From Clostridiales bacterium (lineage in GTDB: Bacteria; Bacillota; Clostridia; Lachnospirales; Lachnospiraceae), in the NCBI GenBank assembly GCA_019416265.1, contig DXXQ01000067.1, forward strand, positions 1 through 47,850: DNA of 47,850 nucleotides. Reading direction: 5' to 3'. Of the stretch, positions 39,780 through 47,850 are shown piece after piece. Made by a program: the position numbers and the translations under genes. The notes under the pieces are model-generated. The model had not been told where the DNA came from and did not search any database. It saw only the letters and a list, made by a program, of their open reading frames with translations. Every line of letters starts with the position of its first letter. The stretch's first letter is position 1.

Positions 39780-40512
39780 GAATCTGATTAAGGAGCGGGA
39801 ACGCCTGGACGATCTGCAGAACGGCTGTTTCATCATACAGGATCCGGAGAAATTCTGTTTCGGTATGGATGCTGTTCTGCTGTCAGGCTTTGCAAAAATC
39901 AAAAAGAATGAAAACGTACTGGATATGGGGACCGGAACGGGAATTATTCCCATTCTGCTGAAGTCGAAGACTGCCGGCAGACATTTCACAGGTCTGGAGA
40001 TCCAGGAAGAATGTGCAGAGATGGCGGAAAGAAGTGTGAGGTATAATCACATGGAAGAGGACGTCAGTATTGTACAGGGAGATATTAAAGAGGCGGCTGG
40101 AATTTTCGGAGCGGCTTCTTTTCATGTTGTTACCTGTAATCCGCCGTATATGATCGGACAGCACGGGCTGACGAATCCTCATATGCCTAAGGCGATTGCC
40201 CGTCATGAGGTGCTCTGTACACTGGAAGATGTGGTGAGTCAGGCTTCGAAGCTTCTGACTGACAGGGGAAGATTTTACATGGTACACAGACCCTTCCGGC
40301 TGGTTGAGATCATGAATGTGCTGACGAAATATCATCTGGAACCCAAAAGAATGCAGCTTGTTTACCCCTATATAGACAGAGAGCCGAATATGGTACTCAT
40401 TGAAGCTCTGAAGGGCGGGAATTCCAGGATCACAGTAGATCCGCCGCTGATCGTCTATGAGAAGCCGGGAGTTTATACAAAGAACATTCTTGAAATTTAC
40501 GGAATGGTCTGA
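39772..40512 (+). CDS. tRNA1(Val) (adenine-N6) methyltransferase-like protein (YabB/TrmN6)
   Basis: A 246-residue class I SAM methyltransferase. RLDDLQNG... and FCFGMDAVLLSGFA are its N-terminal hallmarks, VLDMGTGTGIIPILL is motif I, and VTCNPPYM is the NPPY motif of N6-adenine methyltransferases. Homologues methylate A37 of tRNA(Val). The start overlaps ricT by 8 bp, so translation is coupled. The neighbours follow Bacillus yaaT-yabB-rsmI order. Confidence 0.9.
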   Translation: MTENLIKERERLDDLQNGCFIIQDPEKFCFGMDAVLLSGFAKIKKNENVLDMGTGTGIIPILLKSKTAGRHFTGLEIQEECAEMAERSVRYNHMEEDVSIVQGDIKEAAGIFGAASFHVVTCNPPYMIGQHGLTNPHMPKAIARHEVLCTLEDVVSQASKLLTDRGRFYMVHRPFRLVEIMNVLTKYHLEPKRMQLVYPYIDREPNMVLIEALKGGNSRITVDPPLIVYEKPGVYTKNILEIYGMV

Positions 40513-40526
40513 GAAGGAGTCAGGAT

Positions 40527-41372
40527 ATGAGCGGAAAATTATATTTATGTGCAACGCCCATAGGAAATCTGGAGGATATTACCTTACGGGTGCTTAGAAC
40601 CCTGAAGGAAGTAGATCTGATCGCGGCAGAGGACACGAGAAACAGCATTAAGCTTCTGAATCATTTTGACATTAAGACGCCGATGACCAGCTATCACGAA
40701 TACAACAAGATTGACAAGGCGTATGTATTGATCAGAAAGATGCAGGAGGGACAGAATATTGCCCTTATAACGGATGCGGGAACTCCGGGAATCTCGGATC
40801 CGGGAGAAGAGCTGGCAGCCATGTGCTATGAGGCAGGGATTGAAGTGACCTCTCTTCCGGGACCTGCTGCCTGTATCACGGCTTTGACATTATCGGGACT
40901 TCCTACCAGAAGATTTGCTTTTGAAGCGTTTCTGCCAATGGATAAAAAGGAGCGCAGGGCGGTTCTTGATGAACTGGTCAATGAAACGAGGACGATCATC
41001 CTTTACGAAGCCCCTCATAAACTTGTGCGTACTCTGGAGGATCTGCTGGAGACGCTGGGAAACCGCAGAATGACGCTCTGCAGAGAGCTTACCAAAAAGC
41101 ATGAGACTGCTTTTCGTACAACAATACAGGATTTAATTGCATATTATTCCACAGAAAAGCCTCTTGGGGAATGTGTCCTTGTGATTGAGGGACGGAGCCG
41201 TCAGGAGATCGAGGAGGAAGAACAGGCTTCCTGGGAGAAGATATCTGTGGAAGAACATATGGAAATTTATGAAAGTAAAGGGGTATCCCGCAAAGAGGCA
41301 ATGAAGCTTGTGGCCAAGGACAGAGGCGTTACGAAAAGAGATATTTATCAATATCTGATAAACAGGGAATAA
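40527..41372 (+). CDS. rsmI: 16S rRNA (cytidine-2'-O) methyltransferase RsmI
   Basis: A 281-residue tetrapyrrole-methylase-fold enzyme that 2'-O-methylates C1402 of 16S rRNA. The family motifs are LYLCATPIGNLEDITLR, AEDTRNS, ALITDAGTPGISDPG and SLPGPAACITAL; the C-terminal helical part ends in VTKRDIYQYLINRE. GAAGGAG lies 11 bp upstream. It ends the holB-ricT-trmN6-rsmI operon and is followed by a terminator. Confidence 0.96.
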   Translation: MSGKLYLCATPIGNLEDITLRVLRTLKEVDLIAAEDTRNSIKLLNHFDIKTPMTSYHEYNKIDKAYVLIRKMQEGQNIALITDAGTPGISDPGEELAAMCYEAGIEVTSLPGPAACITALTLSGLPTRRFAFEAFLPMDKKERRAVLDELVNETRTIILYEAPHKLVRTLEDLLETLGNRRMTLCRELTKKHETAFRTTIQDLIAYYSTEKPLGECVLVIEGRSRQEIEEEEQASWEKISVEEHMEIYESKGVSRKEAMKLVAKDRGVTKRDIYQYLINRE

Positions 41373-41389
41373 TTGAATACTTACAAAAA

Positions 41390-41413
41390 AGGGCTGTCGG
41401 GAGACAGTCTTTT
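41390..41413 (+). terminator. Rho-independent terminator after rsmI
   Basis: GGCTGTC pairs with GACAGTC (one G-U) around GGGA and is followed by TTTTG. Its end abuts the -10 region of the gyrB promoter. Confidence 0.75.
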
Positions 41414-41414
41414 G

Positions 41415-41423
41415 TGTTATAAT
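41415..41423 (+). promoter_or_regulatory. Extended -10 promoter of gyrBA
   Basis: TGT directly before TATAAT (41418-41423); the -35 position falls inside the preceding terminator stem (TGTCGG). The 75-bp leader contains a small hairpin AGGCC/GGCCT near 41450. Confidence 0.6.
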
Positions 41424-41499
41424 AGAGTAGTATTAGTGCGTCTTTTTACAGGCCGTAAGGCCTTTATCAAATATAAAAAATAGAAGCAGGAGGAATAAC

Positions 41500-43425
41500 A
41501 TGGGCGGAGAGAATACAGAATACGGCGCCGACCAGATCCAGATTCTGGAAGGTCTGGAAGCCGTAAGAAAAAGACCGGGTATGTACATTGGAAGTACATC
41601 CAGCAGAGGTCTTCACCATCTTGTGTACGAGATCGTAGACAATGCAGTTGATGAAGCTCTGGCGGGCTTTTGTACAGAAATTCAGGTAATCATCAATCCA
41701 GATAACTCAATTACAGTTATCGATAACGGACGTGGTATTCCGGTAGGTATTAATCATAAAGCTGGAATCCCTGCAGTAGAGGTAGTATTTACGATTCTTC
41801 ATGCAGGTGGTAAATTCGGCGGCGGAGGGTACAAGGTATCCGGCGGTCTGCACGGCGTTGGCGCATCTGTTGTAAATGCGCTTTCCACCTGGCTGGAGGT
41901 AACGATTTATAAAGAGGGAAAAGTATATAAACAGAGATATGAGCGCGGCAAGACGATATATCCGCTGAAAGTGATCGGAGAATGTGAGCCTGAAAAATCA
42001 GGAACAACAGTTGATTTCCTTCCGGATAAAGAGATTTTTGAAGAAACCGTATACGATTACGATGTTCTGAAACAGCGTCTCAGAGAGATGGCGTTCCTTA
42101 CCAAGGGATTAAAGATCGTCCTGAAGGATGCAAGAGAGGGAATGGAAAGAGAGAAGGTTTTCCATTACGAGGGCGGTATCCGGGAGTTCGTAAGCTATCT
42201 TAACAGAAGCAAGGAAGCGCTGTATCCGGAAATTATTTACTGTGAGGGAGAAATGAACGGTGTGGCAGTGGAGGTTGCCATGCAGCACAATGATTCCTAT
42301 ACGGAGAACAGCTATGGCTTTGTAAATAATATTAATACGCCTGAGGGCGGAACCCATATTACCGGATTCAGAAATGCCATCACAAATACATTTAACGATT
42401 ATGCCAGAAAGAATAAGCTCTTAAAAGAGAGCGAGAATAATCTGAGCGGCGATGATATCCGAGAGGGACTGACTGCCATTGTAAGCGTAAAAATCGGCAA
42501 TCCCCAGTTTGAGGGACAGACGAAACAGAAATTGGGAAACAGCGAGGCAAGAGGTGCAGTTGACGGTATTGTGAGCAGACAGCTTGAGCTTTTCCTGGAG
42601 CAGAATCCAACTGTGGCGAAAACCATCGTAGAAAAATCGGTTCTTGCACAGAGAGCGAGAGAAGCAGCGAGAAAGGCGCGTGATCTTACACGCCGTAAAT
42701 CAGCCCTTGACAGTATGGCTCTTCCGGGCAAGCTTGCAGACTGTTCGGACAAGGATCCGAAAAACTGCGAAATCTATATTGTAGAGGGAGATTCCGCCGG
42801 CGGTTCTGCAAAAACAGCGAGAAACCGTGCGACACAGGCAATCCTCCCCCTCAGAGGAAAGATTCTGAACGTAGAAAAAGCCCGTTTGGATAAAATATAT
42901 TCCAATGCGGAAATCAAGGCAATGATCACAGCATTCGGAACAGGTATCCACGAGGATTTCGATATTACAAAGCTCCGTTATCATAAGATTATTATTATGA
43001 CGGATGCCGATGTTGACGGCGCGCATATTGCGACGCTTCTTCTGACATTCCTGTATCGGTTTATGCCTGATCTGATTAAGGAAGGATACGTCTATCTGGC
43101 ACAGCCGCCTCTTTACAAAGTGGAAAAGAATAAAAAAGTATGGTATGCATATGACGATGCAGAGCTGGACCAGATTCTTACAGAAATCGGACGCGACGGA
43201 AACAATAAGATTCAGCGCTATAAAGGTCTGGGTGAGATGGATGCAGACCAGCTCTGGGAAACAACCATGGATCCGGAGAAACGAGTTCTTCTTCGTGTAA
43301 CCATGGATGAAGCGGCAACCTCTGAGATTGACCTGACCTTTACAACTCTCATGGGAGACAAGGTAGAGCCAAGACGTGAATTTATCGAAGAAAATGCAAG
43401 ATTTGTTAAGAATCTGGATATTTAG
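41500..43425 (+). CDS. gyrB: DNA gyrase subunit B
   Basis: A 641-residue GHKL ATPase subunit that drives negative supercoiling. The ATP site is visible (VDNAVDEALAG, DNGRGIPVGI, GGLHGVGASVVNA). The TOPRIM domain has YIVEGDSAGGSA and MTDADVDGAH; the end is ...PRREFIEENARFVKNLDI. It lacks the large E. coli insertion, normal for Gram-positives. AGGAGG precedes the start. It is cotranscribed with gyrA 11 bp downstream and is separated from recF by about 18.7 kb. Confidence 0.98.
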   Translation: MGGENTEYGADQIQILEGLEAVRKRPGMYIGSTSSRGLHHLVYEIVDNAVDEALAGFCTEIQVIINPDNSITVIDNGRGIPVGINHKAGIPAVEVVFTILHAGGKFGGGGYKVSGGLHGVGASVVNALSTWLEVTIYKEGKVYKQRYERGKTIYPLKVIGECEPEKSGTTVDFLPDKEIFEETVYDYDVLKQRLREMAFLTKGLKIVLKDAREGMEREKVFHYEGGIREFVSYLNRSKEALYPEIIYCEGEMNGVAVEVAMQHNDSYTENSYGFVNNINTPEGGTHITGFRNAITNTFNDYARKNKLLKESENNLSGDDIREGLTAIVSVKIGNPQFEGQTKQKLGNSEARGAVDGIVSRQLELFLEQNPTVAKTIVEKSVLAQRAREAARKARDLTRRKSALDSMALPGKLADCSDKDPKNCEIYIVEGDSAGGSAKTARNRATQAILPLRGKILNVEKARLDKIYSNAEIKAMITAFGTGIHEDFDITKLRYHKIIIMTDADVDGAHIATLLLTFLYRFMPDLIKEGYVYLAQPPLYKVEKNKKVWYAYDDAELDQILTEIGRDGNNKIQRYKGLGEMDADQLWETTMDPEKRVLLRVTMDEAATSEIDLTFTTLMGDKVEPRREFIEENARFVKNLDI

Positions 43426-43436
43426 GAGAATAGAAG

Positions 43437-45944
43437 ATGGAAGATAATATTTTTGACAAAGTCCACGAGGTGGATTTGGAAAAGACCATGAAAGAATCTT
43501 ACATTGACTATGCCATGAGCGTTATCGCGTCCAGGGCTCTGCCAGATGTAAGAGACGGTCTGAAACCGGTACAGCGCCGTGTTCTGTATTCCATGATCGA
43601 GCTGAATAATGGTCCTGACAAGCCCCACCGTAAATGTGCGCGTATTGTCGGTGATACCATGGGTAAATATCACCCGCACGGTGACAGCTCTATTTACGGT
43701 GCGCTGGTTAATATGGCGCAGGAATGGTCTACCAGATACCCTCTTGTAGACGGACACGGAAACTTTGGTTCTGTGGATGGCGACGGCGCGGCTGCCATGC
43801 GATATACGGAAGCCCGCCTGAGTAAGATTTCCATGGAAATGCTTGCAGATATCAATAAAGATACTGTAGATTTCGCACCGAACTTTGATGAGACAGAGCG
43901 GGAGCCGTCAGTGCTTCCGTCCCGTTACCCGAACCTTCTGGTAAACGGAACCTCAGGTATTGCCGTAGGAATGGCTACGAATATTCCTCCTCACAATCTT
44001 CGTGAGGTTATTTCCGCTGTGGTAAAAATCATTGACAATATCATTGAAGAAGGCCGTGATACGGAGCTGGAAGAGCTTCTTGAGATTGTGAAAGGACCTG
44101 ATTTTCCGACAGGAGCAACGATCCTGGGAAAAAGAGGGATTGAGGAAGCTTACCGGACAGGCAGGGGGAAAATCCGTGTACGCGCAGTGACAAATATAGA
44201 GACTCTGCCCAACGGAAAATCCAGGATCATTGTTACAGAGCTTCCCTACCTGGTGAATAAGGCCCGTCTTATTGCAAAAATTGCCGAGCTTGTAAGAGAT
44301 AAAAAAATCGACGGAATCACAGATTTAAACGATCATTCAAGCCGCGAGGGAATGCGCATCTGTATTGACCTTCGTAAAGATGCCAATGCGAATGTTATTC
44401 TCAATCAGCTTTATAAGCATACCCAGCTTCAGGATACTTTTGGCGTAATTATGCTTTCCCTTGTTCCGCGTAACGGAAGTCTGGAGCCTAAGGTTCTGAA
44501 TCTGAAGGAAATGCTGGAATACTACCTGGCACATCAGGAAGAAGTTGTAACAAGAAGAACGAAATACGATCTGAATAAGGCGAGAGAGCGCGCACATATT
44601 TTGGAAGGACTGTTAAAAGCCCTGGACAATATTGATGAAGTGATCCGCATTATTCGTGCTGCCCAGAATGTACAGATTGCCAAGCAGAACCTGATCGACC
44701 GCTTCGAGCTTTCAGATGTACAGGCACAGGCGATTGTAGATATGCGTCTTCGTGCTCTGACAGGTCTGGAAAGAGAGAAGCTGGAAGCGGAATATGCAGA
44801 ATTAATGGAAAAAATCCGTAAATATGAAGCAATCCTTGCTGACAGAAATTTACTTCTTCGTGTAATTCGTGAAGAAATTCTTGGCATTTCCGAAAAATAC
44901 GGGGATGACAGAAGAACCTCCATTGGATATGACGTATATGACATTTCAACAGAAGATCTGATCCCAAATGAAAACACGGTAATTACTATGACCAAGCTTG
45001 GTTATATCAAGAGAATGACTGTGGATAATTTCAGAAGCCAGAATCGTGGAGGCCGGGGAATCAAGGGAATGCAGACGATTGAGGATGATTATATAGAAGA
45101 ACTTCTCATGACTACAACCCACCATTATCTGATGTTCTTTACAAATACGGGGCGCGTATACAGACTGAAGGTTTATGAAATTCCGGAAGCAAGCCGTACA
45201 GCAAGAGGAACTGCAATCGTAAATCTTTTGCAGCTTATGCCGGATGAGCATATTACGGCAGTAATTCCGATCAACCAGTTTGAAAAAGGCAGATACCTTA
45301 TGATGGCGACCAAGAAGGGGCTTGTAAAGAAAACCCCGATTCTGGAATACGCCAATGTCCGTAAGACAGGTCTTGCCGCAATCTCTCTGAGAGATGATGA
45401 CGAACTTATAGAGGTTAAATCCACCAATGACAAAAAAGATATTATTCTGGTGACGAAATACGGACAGTGTATCCGTTTCAATGAAACTGATGTAAGAAGT
45501 ACAGGGCGTGTTTCCATGGGTGTGCGCGGAATGAATCTTGCAGACGATGACGAGGTAGTTGCAATGCAGCTTAATTCCCAGGGAGACTGTCTCCTGATCG
45601 TTTCCGCTAACGGTATGGGCAAACGGACTTCCATTGGAGAGTTTACATGCCAGAATCGTGGCGGTAAAGGCGTAAAGTGCTATAAAATCACTGAGAAAAC
45701 AGGCTGTGTTGTTGGCGCGAAGGCGGTTAATGAAGATAATGAGGTTATGATGATCACAACAGAGGGAATTATCATCCGTCTGCAGTGCTCAGATATTACC
45801 ACATTGGGAAGGATTACTTCCGGTGTGAAGCTGATTAACCTGGATGATGGGGTAACCGTGGCAAGTCTTGCCAAAGTACGTGAGAAAAAAGAAGAAAACA
45901 AGGCAGCAGATGAAGAAATAAAAGGGGAAACTGAGCAGCCATGA
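43437..45944 (+). CDS. gyrA: DNA gyrase subunit A
   Basis: An 835-residue DNA-cleaving subunit. The catalytic Tyr123 is in MRYTEARLSK. The quinolone pocket reads HPHGDSSIYGAL, so Ser84 is kept (E. coli Ser83) but Gly88 stands at the E. coli Asp87 position. The C-terminal six-bladed domain carries the GyrA box SQNRGGRGIKG. The C-terminal tail is Lys/Glu-rich. The last four bases overlap the start of the lipoprotein gene (ATGA). Confidence 0.98.
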   Translation: MEDNIFDKVHEVDLEKTMKESYIDYAMSVIASRALPDVRDGLKPVQRRVLYSMIELNNGPDKPHRKCARIVGDTMGKYHPHGDSSIYGALVNMAQEWSTRYPLVDGHGNFGSVDGDGAAAMRYTEARLSKISMEMLADINKDTVDFAPNFDETEREPSVLPSRYPNLLVNGTSGIAVGMATNIPPHNLREVISAVVKIIDNIIEEGRDTELEELLEIVKGPDFPTGATILGKRGIEEAYRTGRGKIRVRAVTNIETLPNGKSRIIVTELPYLVNKARLIAKIAELVRDKKIDGITDLNDHSSREGMRICIDLRKDANANVILNQLYKHTQLQDTFGVIMLSLVPRNGSLEPKVLNLKEMLEYYLAHQEEVVTRRTKYDLNKARERAHILEGLLKALDNIDEVIRIIRAAQNVQIAKQNLIDRFELSDVQAQAIVDMRLRALTGLEREKLEAEYAELMEKIRKYEAILADRNLLLRVIREEILGISEKYGDDRRTSIGYDVYDISTEDLIPNENTVITMTKLGYIKRMTVDNFRSQNRGGRGIKGMQTIEDDYIEELLMTTTHHYLMFFTNTGRVYRLKVYEIPEASRTARGTAIVNLLQLMPDEHITAVIPINQFEKGRYLMMATKKGLVKKTPILEYANVRKTGLAAISLRDDDELIEVKSTNDKKDIILVTKYGQCIRFNETDVRSTGRVSMGVRGMNLADDDEVVAMQLNSQGDCLLIVSANGMGKRTSIGEFTCQNRGGKGVKCYKITEKTGCVVGAKAVNEDNEVMMITTEGIIIRLQCSDITTLGRITSGVKLINLDDGVTVASLAKVREKKEENKAADEEIKGETEQP

Positions 45945-46498
45945 TAAAATGGAAAAACTATGCAGCAATATTTGTGGCAGCAGCTCTTATGCTGGGGATG
46001 GCTGGCTGTGGTGTCAGCCACAAATCCCCGGAGAGTGTGACGGAATCTTTGATAGAGGCGTATGTAGACGGAAAAGAAAAGAAAGTCAAGGATTGTTATG
46101 GACAAAAGAAGGATACAGAAGCCAGTCTTCAGGCGGAAATTGACGCGACAATTGCCTATTTCAAGGCTCACAATGCAAAAAAACTGGAGATCAAGGAGTG
46201 CGATACGCTTTCCGAAAATAAAGAGTATACATATGTGTATATCACATATGATCTTGAACTGGAAAATGAACAGAAATATCCATGTGTGGGAACCTATATG
46301 GTGGGAAAAAAGGAAAAAGATTATAATATTCTTCCTCCTTCCCAAATTACGGACGATATGCGTACCCAGGCAGCATCGGATTATGTGAAGTTCATGACCA
46401 CGGATACTTATAGACAGTATAATAAAGATTATGATACGTTTATCAAGAAAAATCCGGGATATGAAGATAAGATAGCCGGTAAACTGCTCACAAAATAA
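45941..46498 (+). CDS. Small lipoprotein of unknown function
   Basis: A 185-residue protein with a lipoprotein signal: positive start, hydrophobic core and lipobox MAGC (Cys23). The mature part is acidic/basic mixed and begins with a helix (SVTESLIEAYVDGKEKKV) that recalls NTF2-like/DUF4878-type folds, though I cannot place it firmly. A beta-rich part (YTYVYITYDLELENEQKYPCVGTY) follows. It is translationally coupled to gyrA by a 4-bp overlap, so its expression is tied to gyrase. Confidence 0.78.
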   Translation: MIKWKNYAAIFVAAALMLGMAGCGVSHKSPESVTESLIEAYVDGKEKKVKDCYGQKKDTEASLQAEIDATIAYFKAHNAKKLEIKECDTLSENKEYTYVYITYDLELENEQKYPCVGTYMVGKKEKDYNILPPSQITDDMRTQAASDYVKFMTTDTYRQYNKDYDTFIKKNPGYEDKIAGKLLTK

Positions 46499-46526
46499 GC
46501 TGCATCATGGGGAATAAGGGGATAAA

Positions 46527-47237
46527 ATGAAGAGAATTTTATTGATGGTATTTAGAAATCTGCTTTTTGTACCATATGGCTGGATCAAACTGAACTGGTA
46601 TGCCAGCCATGTGGAGAATTACACAGAGGAGCAGAGATGGAAGCTTATCAAATATATTGACAGAAGAGCTATCAAGGGTGGAAATATCCGGATTGATGCT
46701 CACGGAGTGGAGAATATACCAAAGGAAAATGGTTTTATGTTCTATCCGAATCATCAGGGACTGTTTGATGTACTTGCCATTGCCCACGTATGTCCGGCAC
46801 CATTTTCGGTTGTTGCAAAAAAAGAAGTGGAGAAGGTGCCTTTCCTGAAACAGGTATTTGCCTGCATGAAGGCGTTCTGTATCGATCGAGATGATCTGAA
46901 ACAGTCCATGGAGGTCATTGTCAATGTGATCAAAGAAGTAAAAGCCGGACGTAATTATCTGATCTTTGCAGAGGGAACCAGAAGCAAACAGGGAAATAAA
47001 CCTCAGGAGTTTAAAGGCGGAAGCTTCAAAGTGGCAACGAAGACAAAATGTCCCATTGTACCGGTGGCTCTGATAGACTCCTACAAGGCCTTTGATACAG
47101 GATCTATTGATAAGCTGGTTGTACAGGTGCATTTTCTGGAGCCGATTCTGTATGAGGAATATAAAGATATGAAGACTACAGAGATTGCTGCAGAAGTAAA
47201 AAGGCGCATAGAAAAGACCATAGAAAAAAATATTTGA
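46527..47237 (+). CDS. 1-acyl-sn-glycerol-3-phosphate acyltransferase (PlsC family)
   Basis: A 236-residue acyltransferase that probably converts lysophosphatidic acid to phosphatidic acid at the membrane. The catalytic N-H-x4-D motif is FYPNHQGLFDV, the substrate motif is FAEGTRSKQG, and PIVPVALIDSY is the fourth block. The N-terminus has a short hydrophobic segment. It has a GGGG ribosome-binding site and is 28 bp after the lipoprotein gene, so it is likely part of the gyrBA transcript. A terminator follows. Confidence 0.92.
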   Translation: MKRILLMVFRNLLFVPYGWIKLNWYASHVENYTEEQRWKLIKYIDRRAIKGGNIRIDAHGVENIPKENGFMFYPNHQGLFDVLAIAHVCPAPFSVVAKKEVEKVPFLKQVFACMKAFCIDRDDLKQSMEVIVNVIKEVKAGRNYLIFAEGTRSKQGNKPQEFKGGSFKVATKTKCPIVPVALIDSYKAFDTGSIDKLVVQVHFLEPILYEEYKDMKTTEIAAEVKRRIEKTIEKNI

Positions 47238-47245
47238 AAAATATG

Positions 47246-47275
47246 AAAAAACCTGTTGACAAGACAGGTTTTTTT
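47246..47275 (+). terminator. Rho-independent terminator after plsC-like gene
   Basis: AAAAAACCTGT pairs with ACAGGTTTTTTT around TGACAAG, and the T-run follows. The loop and right arm double as the -35 and spacer of the tRNA promoter. Confidence 0.9.
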
Positions 47276-47284
47276 GTATATAAT
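47256..47284 (+). promoter_or_regulatory. tRNA-Ser promoter, overlapping the terminator
   Basis: TTGACA (47256-47261), exactly 17 bp, then TATAAT (47279-47284): a perfect consensus promoter. Its -35 lies in the loop of the preceding terminator. Confidence 0.9.
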
Positions 47285-47348
47285 CTGTAATGCGCTTCGA
47301 GTTAGAAGCACACTTCAAATTGAATAAGAAATTATCAGTTCGGAGTCC

Positions 47349-47436
47349 GGAGAAGTACTCAAGAGGCCGAAGAGGTGCCCCTGCTAAGGGTATAGGTCGC
47401 TAACGCGGCGCGAGGGTTCAAATCCCTCCTTCTCCG
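47349..47436 (+). tRNA. tRNA-Ser (anticodon GCU)
   Basis: An 88-nt class II tRNA. The acceptor is GGAGAAG/CTTCTCC with discriminator G. The anticodon stem is TGCCC/GGGTA with loop CTGCTAA, giving anticodon GCT, which reads AGC/AGU. It has a long variable arm (TAGGTCGCTAACGCGGC) and the T-arm GAGGG TTCAAAT CCCTC. CCA is not encoded. Confidence 0.96.
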
Positions 47437-47488
47437 CTTTTCATTTTTTTGAAAGTTAAAAACGAAATAAAAAAATGAAAAAAAGGTG

Positions 47489-47517
47489 TTGACAAACAAC
47501 GAAAGACATGATAAGAT
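47489..47517 (+). promoter_or_regulatory. rRNA operon promoter P1
   Basis: TTGACA (47489-47494), a 17-bp spacer and TAAGAT (47512-47517) with a TGA extended -10. Confidence 0.85.
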
Positions 47518-47587
47518 GTCAGAGTTGCTGAAAACGACAACACAAAACACTTCAAAAAAACATTTTGAAAAAAGTTGAAAAAAGTAC

Positions 47588-47616
47588 TTGACAAGATGAA
47601 AACGAAGTGATAGAAT
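47588..47616 (+). promoter_or_regulatory. rRNA operon promoter P2
   Basis: TTGACA (47588-47593), a 17-bp spacer and TAGAAT (47611-47616) with a TGA extended -10. It lies 99 bp after P1. The leader from 47617 to 47788 carries CTTGATAACTAAACAG, a likely antitermination/processing element, and no gene. Confidence 0.85.
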
Positions 47617-47788
47617 AAACAAGCTGTCGCAAGACAGACAACCTTGATAACTAAACAGTGAAACACATACGATTCTCGAAAATTCTTTACATTATTTCAT
47701 TTTTTATAAAATGAACGGTTTTCGAACCAAACAGTAAAAACGCGAGAGATAACTAAGCTAGTTGGTTGTCTTGAGCAAATCAAACACT

Positions 47789-47850
<62 letters not shown>

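Overview
This window is the replication-origin region of a low-to-moderate GC Gram-positive chromosome. It most resembles a Lachnospiraceae (Blautia-like) Clostridia. The placement rests on the gene order around oriC, on protein sequence style (for example the GyrA motif GDSSIYGA and the long YidC loop), and on the 16S 5' end. Genes diverge from about 18.1-18.7 kb: left of this point they lie on the minus strand (rpmH, rnpA, yidD, yidC, jag, mnmE, mnmG, rsmG), and right of it on the plus strand (dnaA, dnaN, rlbA, recF and onward). DnaA boxes (TTATCCACA and variants) cluster on both sides of dnaA.

Region 1-5.4 kb is gene-poor. It holds an alpha/beta hydrolase, an unrecognised 119-residue protein and a NUDIX hydrolase, separated by AT-rich, repeat-laden DNA. 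The repeats are a 4-copy pyrimidine-rich tandem array and a family of about 105-125 bp foldback elements. Two of these sit inside a duplicated ~330-bp module, and one appears to be inserted in a site that is uninterrupted in the other module copy.

Region 5.4-10.5 kb (minus strand) is a four-gene operon: ABC ATPase, ABC-2 permease, GldG-like auxiliary protein and an acidic DUF4340-type protein. It is a Gld-type ABC exporter of unknown substrate. Region 10.7-18.1 kb (minus) is the conserved translation and membrane-insertion set: tRNA modification (MnmE/MnmG), 16S methylation (RsmG), Jag, YidC, YidD, RNase P protein and L34.

Region 18.1-26.2 kb carries oriC, dnaA, dnaN, rlbA, recF, an uncharacterised 810-residue TPR/acidic/P-loop protein and rsmA. 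From 26.2 to 41.4 kb the usual recF-gyrB junction is split by about 18.7 kb. This stretch holds an S1-domain protein, a CBS-containing pyrophosphatase, a flavin reductase-like protein, a divergent shikimate kinase-like protein, murA, a SAM-I riboswitch with metK, a two-component system, and a block ordered like Bacillus yaaO-tmk-holB-yaaT-yabB-rsmI. In that block a guanylate-kinase-like protein sits where tmk is in Bacillus. gyrB, gyrA, a small lipoprotein and a PlsC-type acyltransferase follow. The window ends with tRNA-Ser(GCU), tandem rRNA promoters and the first 62 bases of a 16S rRNA gene.

Most of the window is ordinary core genome. The most unusual material is the foldback repeat family on the left, the 810-residue protein after recF, the terminator-like hairpin in the dnaA leader, and enzyme homologues that lack family-typical residues (shikimate kinase-like, guanylate kinase-like, NUDIX).
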